Of a stretch of DNA of 64,000 nucleotides, positions 54,600-64,000 are shown piece after piece (position 1 is the first letter of the stretch; each line of letters starts with the position of its first letter). The notes beneath the pieces are model-generated. The model did not search any database. It was given only the letters and a program-made list of their open reading frames with translations, and had not been told where the DNA came from. The position numbers and the translations under genes were made by a program. Where the stretch lies: the NCBI GenBank assembly GCA_001414485.1, contig LLEY01000030.1, positions 248,001-312,000 of the forward strand, given 5' to 3'. This stretch comes from Calycina herbarum (taxonomy: Eukaryota; Ascomycota; Leotiomycetes; Helotiales; Pezizellaceae).

Positions 54600-57500
54600 G
54601 AGGTTAGCGCTACCTCTTCTAAAACGCTAGGACACCTAGCCTAGGGTCCTTTATAGGTTAGTAAGCCGGCTGATAATAAAATACCTATATAGTATAGAGA
54701 ATTTAGAGCTTTGTTTAAAAACCTAGAAGACTTATAAGCCTTACTAAAACATTGCTTATAAGATTATAAGATTAAATTAAAAGAGGGTTATTACCTCTTA
54801 AAGTAGAAACTTCAGCTATATAACTAGAAAAGCTTATAAAGAATAGAAAGTTATATAAAGGAAGGTATTAAAAAGAGATATATTAGAAGATCTAAGTTAC
54901 TAATTACCTTAAATATACTTATTATTAAGAAAAAAGATAATCTAGATAAGAGAGTATATATTAATTACTAAGAAGTAAATTATACTATAGTTAAGAACGC
55001 TTATCTACTACTACCTAGTTAGTACTTATAAGACAAGTTAGACAAAGTAGTACGATTTATAAAACTAGATTAATAAAATACTTATAGACTTATATAAATA
55101 AAAGTCGAAGACGAATAGAAGATAGTATTTACCTTACTATTAGGCCTTTATAAATATATAGTTATACTATTTAGACTTTATAATATACTAGCTATATATT
55201 AGAGATAAAATAATAACATTTTAGGAGATCTTCTAAGAGTAATAGTAATCTATTACCTAGATAATATATTAATCTTCTTAGAAAAAGAAGAAGAATATAA
55301 GGAATATATTAAAGAAGTTTTATAACAACTTATAAGAGTAAACTCTTAGTTAAAACTCTTAAAATACGAGTTTAAAGTAACTTAAACCCTTTTCCTAAGA
55401 TAGGTATTTAGCTTAGAGAAAATAGAAATAGATCTAGTAAAGATCTAGAACGTCTTAAACTAGAAGTTACTAGAGAATATAAAAGACGTATAATCCTTCC
55501 TTAGATTTATAAACTTTTACTATCTATTTATCTAAGACTATATAAAGATTACTAAACTAATATTAAGACTAGTTAAAAAAGCTATTAAGTTTATATATAA
55601 TAAATAGATAGAGGATACTTTTTAGAAAATTAAAGTAAAGTTTATAGAAAAACCTATTCTATACGATTTTAATATAGATAAGCCTAGTATAATTAAAACA
55701 GACGCCTTAAACATAGTAGTAGGTACGGTTTACTTATAGCTAAATAATAAGGGAAAACTTATACCTATTATATATTATTCTAAGATATTTAACCTAGTAT
55801 AATAAAACTATAATATCTTTAATAAGGAATTACTTACTATAGTATTAGCCTTAGAATACTAGAGAATCTATTTATAGTTAGTAAAACACCTAGTTATAGT
55901 TTTATTTAACTATAAGAATCTTAAGACATTTATAACAACTAAGGAACTTATAACAAGATAATTAGCTAGATAGTTAAAGATATTAGAAGGATTTAATATT
56001 ATTATTTAATATATAAAAGGAATATTAAATACTTAAGCTAATACTCTTAGTTAAAAACCTAGATATAAGAGAGACAAAGAGTATAAAAAGATTATAATCT
56101 TAAAAACTCTTAACAACAGAGACTTAGTACCTACTATATACGAGATAGCAGCGATAAACGATATATAAATAGATAAAATTTAAAATATATATAAAGGTTA
56201 TAATTAGTATATAAAAGAGAAACTATAAGTTCCTAGCTTATATATAAAGGAGTTTATATAAGAATACTATATAGCACTCGCTTATAGATACCAAGGAATT
56301 TATAAAACCCTCTAGAGAATAAGATAATACTACTATATTAATTAGTTATCTATAATAGTTAAGGAAGTAATAATAGAATATAATACCTATACTAGGAATA
56401 AGGCTTCCTATTATACTCCTTATAGATAGATAAATACTACTCTAATACTATAAGTACCTTAGAAATTAATATCTATAGATTTTATTATTAAATTACTAAA
56501 ATCTAAAGACCTAATAATAAGAGTTAAATATAATACGATCCTAGTTATTATAGAATAACTTACAAAGTATATAATTCTAATAGTATATATAGAATCAAGT
56601 ATAGCTAAGGAATTAGTATTTACGTTCCTTAAAGAAGTAGTCTTAAGATATAGACTACTTAAAGAAATACTCTTAAATAGAGATAAACTCTTTATCTTAA
56701 AATTCTAGATCACTCTTATAGAGTAATTAGGTATAAAGAGAAAGCTATCTATAGCTTTCTACTCTTAAATAAATAGAGGAAATAAACAAATAAATTAAGT
56801 AGTTAAAATATACCTTTATTATTATATAAACTACTAGTAAGATAACTAGGTAGAACTACTACTCTTAGCATAGTTTGCCTATAACAGTTTAGTAACAGAA
56901 ATAACACTTATTACACTATTCTATACTAAGTTTAGATATAAATTATTAGTATATTAAGAACTACTATCTACAACTATCGATAACTAACTTACTTATATTT
57001 ATATCTTAAAAATTAAGAGTCTATATAAGGAACTTATAGAGGACTTATAATTTATAGTAAAAAGAAATATATATTACTATAATAAACAACGTAGTTAAGA
57101 GCTAATACTAAAAGAGAAAGATAAAGTCTACTTAGTATAAAAGAATATTAATATAAAAAGACTAAGTAATAAACTAGATTATAAAAAACTTAGACTATTT
57201 AAAATTAAACATATTAAAAGACCTTTAAATTATAAATTAGCACTACTAAGGATAATAAACATCTATCTAGTATTCTATATATCCTTGCTTAAACTAGTAC
57301 TACTAAGAGCACTACCGGCTCTAGTTATAAAAATTCAACTAGTTAATCTAAATACTAAATACAAAGTCGAGCAAATCCTTAACTATAAGATTATTAGAGG
57401 TAGGATTAGGTATTTAATTAAATAGTTAGACTACTTATATTTAAAGAATATATAAGAATTAAAAAGTAATCTTAATTATTATTTAAGAGAACTTTAGAAG
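54600..57500 (+). pseudogene. Degenerate pol (RT, RNase H, integrase)
   Basis: Recognisable blocks with stops between: about 54925-54975 IIKKKD..DKRVYINY (RT motif VKKKDG..R.CVDYR), about 55230-55275 VIVIYYLDNILIF (catalytic YLDDILI), RNase-H-like stretches about 55680-55960 and integrase-like sequence about 56250-57000. TAG/TAA codons at former CAG/CAA (Gln) and TGG (Trp) positions dominate. Confidence 0.75.
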
Positions 57501-58004
57501 TTCTACTAGTAAAACCTAGGGCTGCCTAGAACTTAGGACTAGGGTTAGACAGGGATATATTATTAGAAAGTACCTGTTTAACAAAGAGAGCTATCTCAAA
57601 GACGGGAAACTAGGCAGAAGAGGACTTAGGAGAAGGACTCGAGGGAGGAGGACTTAGAGAAGTAATAGGAAATCGTTTATATATAGGCCTAAAGAAAAAC
57701 CGGTACACAGGTTTTCAAGGCCTAGGGATAGGAATAATAAGATAGCTAAGACTATTATAAGACCTTTTTAACCGGATATACTTAGAATAGCGAGAGGATC
57801 TAGAAAGCTCTAGAAAGTATCGACGGGATTGTTTATAATAGAAAGAACAAGTCTTAGCTAGACGTTATACAGATTTAATCTATATAATAAGAGCTAAAAC
57901 GCTCTTTTCGTTTAGTATATAAGAAGGATATATTTATATATAAAGAAAGGTTAACGTCTTATTAACAAATATATTTAGGTTAGAATTCTAGTATAGAGAC
58001 ACGC

Positions 58005-58023
58005 TAGGCTAAGAAGGGGATAG
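58005..58023 (+). other. Polypurine tract
   Basis: AAGAAGGGGATAG-type purine run immediately before the 3' LTR, the expected plus-strand priming site. Confidence 0.6.
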
Positions 58024-58484
58024 TGTTACGAATCACGTGCTAGCACGTGACGAAGTGAAGTCCAGGCGACGCCCTAACAGGACAAGCACTATTATAACCC
58101 TAGAAGAAGGAAAGGATTAGATATAATAGAGTATATAATTCTAAGGATCTTATTATAGTTATATTATATAACTCGGTTAGAGCAGTCAGGTAATAGAGTC
58201 TAGTTTTAAAGAGCCTTAGAAATAGAGTCGGACTCTATCTTCGGGACTCCTACTAAGGAGGACTCTAAACATAAACGAAGGTTTTATATAAGACTAGCAC
58301 GTCTATTATTAGATAGAAGCTTCGTGCTTAACTTTAGTTATTAATCTTATTATCTTATTTAATATCTTTGATATAAGTAACGAGTTTACTTCTAAGTAAA
58401 CAACCCGGCGTATTCATACTTCTTACTATATACTAACCTTCGAGACTTAGTTATCTTTGTTTAGTTCGTTTGAGTTTCGTTATA
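58024..58484 (+). repeat. 3' LTR (461 bp)
   Basis: Same length and termini as the 5' LTR; E-box pair CACGTG-ctag-CACGTG at 58034-58049; followed by CTATA target duplicate. Confidence 0.92.
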
Positions 58485-58489
58485 CTATA

Positions 58490-60144
58490 GAACAGATATA
58501 GAGGTATATAAGAGTCTAGCTACGTAAGAGAAAAGTACAGCTAAAGAATAAGAAGAATCTTCAGCGTATATAGATTAAGAAGTAGAAGCGAGTTTCTTAA
58601 AAGATAATAGATAAAGTGATTATAAATCTTAGAAAGACTCTTTAGAAGGTAGTTAAGCATAGTAGAGATAATAATTTCTATAGATAGAGCTTTAATTTCT
58701 ACTACTTTTTATAAAAAAACACTTATTTTTATATTATATATAAGTAATTATAGTGAAAAGAGAGGTAGTAGATATAGGCGAAAAATAAGCTGAAAATTAG
58801 CTAAGAGAGTTTAAGTAATACTTGTCTAAGTAATAGAAGTTAAAAGATTCTTTTATCTAGAGTATCTCTAACTAAATATATATAATAGTAGTAAATATAG
58901 AGCTTACTTAATAAGACAAAGGTAAGCTGATTCTAATTACCTATTTAATAATAGATAGTATAATAGTACGAAACAGATACTACTATAAAAGAGGTATATA
59001 GAAGTACGTTCGATAGAATAATATATCCGAATACTAGGCTCTAATACGAAGGAAAAGACTAAATTAGTCTTTCCTTAAGAGAGAGTGAGAGTATCTATAT
59101 ATAAGAGGGCCGGATAATAATAAAAGTCCGTACCGATTCGGTTCTAATAATCCCGAAACTAAAACTATACTATAATCCTATTCCGTACCCTCTATATCCA
59201 CCGTTCCGTAACTATCTATACCGTACTATACTCGGTACGTATTCTTAGCTGTTCCGATAGTTCGGTAATTCTATTAATAGCTGGCTATTATAGATAGCGT
59301 CTAGGCTAATATTATTTCTAAGATTACCTCGAATCTCTAGTATTTATAGAAATAGAAAGTCGCGAAGTCTAAGTAAATACTATACTTAAAAACACCTATA
59401 GATAGATACTATACTATAAATCGTATAAAACATAGCTTTAATAAGATAGTAGACTACTATAGATAATAGAAGGTCTAGGAACTAGGAAATCGACTTTAAT
59501 AGTATTCTTATTTCGATAATTTAGAGTTATAAATCTATTAAAACTAACTTTAGATTTCTTCTTTTATAGATAAGACTAAGACTTATAAAAGACTCTATTT
59601 AGAATATATTATACTCTATTATACTAACTTATAATATAGTTATATTAGATATAAAATTCTATAACTAAAGTATACTACGAGAAAAATATCAAGTTTAGTC
59701 TATTAATAAAATAGAGCTAGAAACTAGAGGAACTATAAGAGCTTCTATATAAAGGTTTAATATAAGTAGCTATAAAAAACCTTATAGTTATTTTTATTAA
59801 TACCTTAGATAAATTAGCTACTAAAGCTTTATACTTACTCTAGTACTTTTATTATCTAAATAACTACTAGAGATTAATTAAAATTTATATATTCTATTAC
59901 TACTTCTCTATTATCTATATAATTATAAGAATTAAGTTATCTATTTAAAAAGAAAACTATTAAGATATTAAAACTTTTATTAACTATAAACTTAAAGTCT
60001 TAGTAGCTTAAAATATATATATAACTAAATTATCTTAGATATTTACTTAGGTAATAATTCAAAGATTATTATTTATTTTTTAATAGATATTTCTAGTTAT
60101 TAGAATAGTAGTAGAATATATAAATAATAACAAAACCTCTCTAG
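58490..60144. mobile_element. RIP-decayed repeat sequence between the two LTR elements
   Basis: The first part (58490-59050, with a Lys/Arg-rich ghost near 58500-58610) looks like the continuation of the repeat cut by the retrotransposon at 51865. The block 59100-59280 has repeated CGGTAC/CCGTAC words (GTACCGATTCGG, CCGTACTATACTCGGTACG), and 59330-59500 has a Trp/Lys-rich ghost that may be a BED-type hAT region. Identification is weak. Confidence 0.4.
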
Positions 60145-61118
60145 TATAACGAAACTAGTATCTAACTTATAAAAGTATCGAGTTCGATAGTTAGTATATA
60201 GGTAAAGAAGATAACTATTGTTTAGTATTTACTTAGAAGTAAACTCGTTACTTATATCAAAGATATTAAAGCAAAGTAATAAGATTAATAACTAAAGTTA
60301 AGTACGAAGCTTCTATCTAATAGTAGACGTACTAGTCTTATATAGAACCTTCGTTCTCTAAGTATATCGCTTATATTACTTATATTACTTATATCGCTCG
60401 CGATTAGAGTAATATAAGCGATATAGACGATTATATTATATAACTATATATAACTTCTAATAGTCTTATAATAGTAAGATTCTAAAACTCTTAAATACCT
60501 TTTATATTACTAATTCTCTCTTATATTACCTTCTATTTCCTAGATATTATATCTTATTCTATTAAAGCGCTATCTAGACTACTTACTATATTCTGTGATT
60601 TATAATACTATCTCCTTCTTAGACTAGTATATTCTTATACTTAAGTATAATCTAAGAAATATTATTAAGAGGCTAGTAGCCTTCTCTTCCTTCTATTATA
60701 TTATTAACACTTATTTATAAAAATAGACTAAAATAATATAGAATTCTAAACACTCTTTAAATTAAATAATTAGAATATAAAATAATTTCTTATACTCGAT
60801 ATACTCGAGTAAAAACCGGTCGTCGCTACGTCGGTGTCGCTAGTAGTTCTAAGTACTCTAAATATACTAGGAAGAGCAAGCCTTACTATTACGAACTATA
60901 TCTAAAGGCAAAGGTATAAGAGTATATATATATAAATACGAGAATTTAAAGCTACGAATCTATCTATAAGAGTAACGTAGTATATATATCTAGAGGAAAG
61001 AGGTTACTTAGTAACTATAAGACACGTCGTTATTCTAGCGTCGTTATTCCCGAGGTAGTTGCCAAGGTCACGTGCTTGTCACGTGTATTCTTCCAGGTTA
61101 CGGACCAGCGCTATAACA
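60145..61118 (-). repeat. LTR of a second gypsy-type element, minus orientation
   Basis: Read on the minus strand it starts TGTTATAGCG (61118), has an E-box pair CACGTG-acaag-CACGTG (61069-61085) and ends CGTTATA (60145). Its 3' part (about 60145-60355) is clearly homologous to the first element's LTR (GAACGAAGGTTCTATATAAGACTAG and following), whereas its 5' part is different and longer. About 974 bp. No clean target duplication seen. Confidence 0.65.
60363..60425. repeat. Perfect 16-bp hairpin within the second LTR
   Basis: TATATCGCTTATATTA at 60363-60378 is the exact reverse complement of TAATATAAGCGATATA at 60410-60425. It lies where the second LTR stops resembling the first, so it may be a small inserted element or a recombination junction. 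Confidence 0.6.
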
Positions 61119-64000
61119 CCTACGACGTCGAGGAACAAAACCGAATACTCTTAACTTTTAAGTAGAAATCTCTTAATACTTAGAAGTAGTAATTATAATA
61201 GAAGAAGAAGACTACTTATAAGATTTAAGAAGAAGCTATATAGAAGTAGTAACGCTTTCTTACTAAGCAGCAGTAGAAGATGCTACGTCGTAGTCTTTTA
61301 AACCTATAAGAGCTTAATAAGATAGAAGAGAGAGAAAAAGAAAAGAAGGAAGAAGAAGAGAGAAAGTAGAGAGAGACGGAGGTTCTCTATCTAGTAGCCT
61401 TATCTACTTCTATTAATCCTATCTCTAAGCTAGGTCTTAATCTAGCCTTTTTAAAGACCTTCTCTTCTAACTATAAGATGTAGGTAAACCTAGGTTTCGC
61501 TAGTAGAATTCCTAAAGTTCTACTAGATACTAGTTAAGATTACTTTTTAGCTTCTAGGTGTTTTCTAAGTATAAGTAATCTATCTATTTTATTAAGTACT
61601 TGATTTTGCTTCTAATAATATAGTAGTCTAGAATTTTTTTAACTTCGTATTTAGCGTTTAGGTTAAGAGGTTAGATTTCTATAAGTAGAGCTAGTAGTGC
61701 TTCTAGTAGTACTAGTTTAAGTAGAGATATATAGAATACTAGATATATATTTATAATTCGTAGTAGTACTAATTTATAATTCAAAGATTCTCTAACTTAC
61801 TTAATTCTAAATAGTTCTAGTTTTCTATAGTCTAGTTTATTACTAGGTCTCTTAGTATTAATATTTTTTTATACTAAATAAACTTTATCTCTCTCTTTTA
61901 ACGTTAGCTTCTAACTACGTCGTTTATTATAATAGTATATATTCTATTCTACTACGAACTATAAGTCTTCTACTAGTTTCTTATATAGCTTTTTAATCTT
62001 CGAGATCTAAATTCGAGTAAGTTAGTTATCTATTATTAAAGTTAATAGTTCTTAATATACTATTAATTTATATCTATAGTTAGTATAAAATAGTATAACT
62101 AGTGTTATTTCTATTATTAAACTATTATAAGCGAATTATACTAGTAGTAGTAATTTAACCTAGTTATTCTATTAGTAGTTTATATAATAACGAAGATATA
62201 TTTTAACTACTTAATTTATATATTTATTTCCTTTATTTATTTATAGATAGAAAGCTATAGATAGCTTCTTTTTCGCTTCTAATCGTTCTATAAGAGCTAT
62301 CTAAAACTTTAAAATAAAGAGCTTATCTCTATCTAAGAGAATTTCTTTTAGTAGTTTATATCTTAAGACTACTTCTCTAAGAAATATAAAAGCTAATTCC
62401 TTAGCTATACTTAACTCTATATATAGTACTAGGATTATATACTTTATAAGTCGTTTTATAATAACTAGGATTAAGTTATACTTAACTTCTATTATTAGAT
62501 CCTTAGATTTTAGTAGCTTAATAATAAAATTCTAGAATATCGATTTCTAGAGTACTTATAGTATTAGAGTAGTATTTATCTAGCTATAGAGTATATAGTA
62601 GGAAGTCTTACTCCTAGTATAGATATTATACTCTATTATTACTTTCTTAACTATTACTATAAGTTTATTAATTCTATACTATTATCTTATTCTCTAAAGA
62701 GTTCTTTAAATTCCTTAGTATCTATAAGCTAGTAATTCGTATTATTCTTTAATAAAAGCCTTATTATTAGATTCTAGTATATAAGTTTTTTCTCTAGTAA
62801 TAGTAATTCGTATTATTCTTTAATAAAAGCCTTACTATTAGATTCTAGTATATAAGTTTTTTCTCTAGTAGTAGTAATTTTATAAATCGTTAAAGCTAAG
62901 TTCTTATTTTTAAGTTCTTTTAGAATTATAATCTTTTTATATTCTTTATCTTCTTTATAGCTTAGTTAACGACATAAGATATCTACTCGTAGATTATCTA
63001 TTTCTTTAATATAGTAGATTATAATATCGAATCTAGTAAGAGTTTATAACTACCTAGTAAGACGTCTATTACTAAGTTCTTTTATTATTATCTATGTTTT
63101 AAAGTTCTTATAATCGATAAAGACTAGTACCTAGTGTTTTATACTCTAAAGGTAGATCTTCTAGTAATCTAGAGCTAAGACTATAATAAGAAGTTTCTTT
63201 TTATAAATACTATAGTTTTATTAGATAGTATCTAATATCTTAGAGAAGTATACTATAGATATAAGTTTTCCTTTATTATTAGATTAAAGATATATAGTAG
63301 TAACTACTATATCTAAAGCGTCTATTTTAATAGTACTTAGTTTATTAGTATTAAAGTTTTAAAGAATTAGTTCTTTTATAAATCGTGTCTTAATTTCCTA
63401 GAAAGCCTTTTTAGCTTCCTTATCTTAATTAAATAGAATATCTTTTTTTATAAGATTTATTATTAGTTTCAAGATTCTAGAATATCTTTTAATATATTAT
63501 TAATAAAAGTTAATAAATCCTTAGAATAACTAAACGTTTTTAACGTTCTTTAGTAATTCCTATTCTAGAATTACTTTAACCTTTTCTAGGTTAATCTCTA
63601 TTTTTCTAAGAGAGATTTTATAGCCTAGAAAAGTAATATAAGTTACTTTAAATTCGTACTTTAAAAGTTTAAAATAAGAATCTACTATAGCGAGCTTTTA
63701 TAAGACTTCTCTAATATATCTCTTATACTTCTCTTCGAATTCTAAAAATATAAGAATATTATCTAAGTAATATATAACAGTTATCTTTAGAAGATCCTCT
63801 AGTATTTTATTATTCTATCTCTAGTAGATTACTAGTACGTTAGTTAACCTAAATAGTATTACTATATATTTATAAAGACTTAATAGTAAGATAAATACTA
63901 TCTTCTATTTATTCTCTTACTTAATTTATATTAAGCTAAAGGTATTTCGTTAATCGAGTTTTATAAATTTCTTAGCTTTACTAATCTTATCTTATAAGTA
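61119..64000 (-). mobile_element. Second Ty3/gypsy-type element, minus orientation, truncated by window edge
   Basis: Internal region of an element pointing left. The minus strand at about 63760-63790 reads VIYYLDNILIF (RT active-site block), identical in sense to the first element; further left come RNase-H and integrase ghosts (about 61900-63400) and a pol end at about 61490-61560 that matches 57440-57520 of the first element. The stretch 61190-61400 next to the LTR is a run of AGAAG-type purines on the plus strand. No intact ORF; heavily RIP-decayed. The 5' LTR lies beyond the right edge. Confidence 0.75.

Larger units (their letters stand above)
51870..58484 (+). mobile_element. Ty3/gypsy-type LTR retrotransposon, complete but RIP-inactivated
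   Basis: 6.6-kb element. LTRs 51870-52330 and 58024-58484 are both 461 bp, starting TGT(C/T)ACGAATC and ending CGTTATA (originally probably ...CA). The 5-bp target CTATA is duplicated at 51865-51869 and 58485-58489. Domain order gag, (protease), reverse transcriptase, RNase H, integrase runs in the plus direction. Differences between the two LTRs that I compared are transitions, as RIP would produce, so age cannot be judged from them. No ORF is intact, so it is immobile. Confidence 0.92.

Overview
This window is nuclear DNA of a filamentous ascomycete (Pezizomycotina). Genes carry several short introns of about 43-330 nt, with GTAAGT-like donors, CTAAC/CTGAC branch sites and TAG/CAG acceptors. 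Families such as Scw4/MP65-like GH17, the DUF6601-like membrane proteins and the HET-type N-terminus are fungal, and the repeats show the C-to-T/G-to-A decay left by RIP. The gene set and AT-rich repeat islands would fit a leotiomycete (Botrytis/Sclerotinia/Helotiales type), but that placement is inference.

Layout. 1-985 (minus): 5' part of a HET-like gene that runs off the left edge. Between its first and later exons lies a tandem array of near-identical short introns separated by exons of exactly one codon. This is the most unusual object in the window. 1-5.7 kb also holds a MITE, a DUF6601-like membrane-protein gene, a fold-back element and small minisatellites. 5.7-15.4 kb is gene-poor: a long leader region, a secreted GH17 cell-wall glucanase gene (8.5-9.7 kb) and a repeat-rich desert. 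15.4-21.1 kb: GH18 chitinase, a J-domain protein and a conserved-looking protein of unknown function. 23.2-24.8 kb: divergent ribosomal pair ubiquitin-eS31 and eS26. 25.5-40.0 kb is a compact housekeeping block: FMP25-like RCC1 protein, COG3, a CCCH/FG nucleoporin, an alpha/beta hydrolase, an Rsc1/2-type double-bromodomain/BAH protein and the OTU1 deubiquitinase. 42.8-49.9 kb: MFS transporter, AIM24 and the mitochondrial ABC exporter ATM1, the last two divergent.

From about 50.0 kb to the right edge the sequence becomes extremely A/T- and TpA-rich with no intact ORF. It contains a complete but RIP-destroyed Ty3/gypsy-type LTR retrotransposon (51870-58484, two 461-bp LTRs, CTATA target duplication) inserted in an older degenerate repeat. 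A second related element in the opposite orientation has a long LTR at 60145-61118 and runs off the right edge.

How genes relate: several products are mitochondrial (ATM1, AIM24, FMP25-like, probably the J-protein), others serve ribosomes, Golgi, nuclear pore or chromatin, and divergent promoter pairs are common. The HET-like gene belongs to a class often involved in fungal allorecognition. In its array the non-coding introns are almost invariant while every codon differs, the opposite of normal exon/intron conservation, so the array could be a combinatorial or rapidly evolving protein segment.
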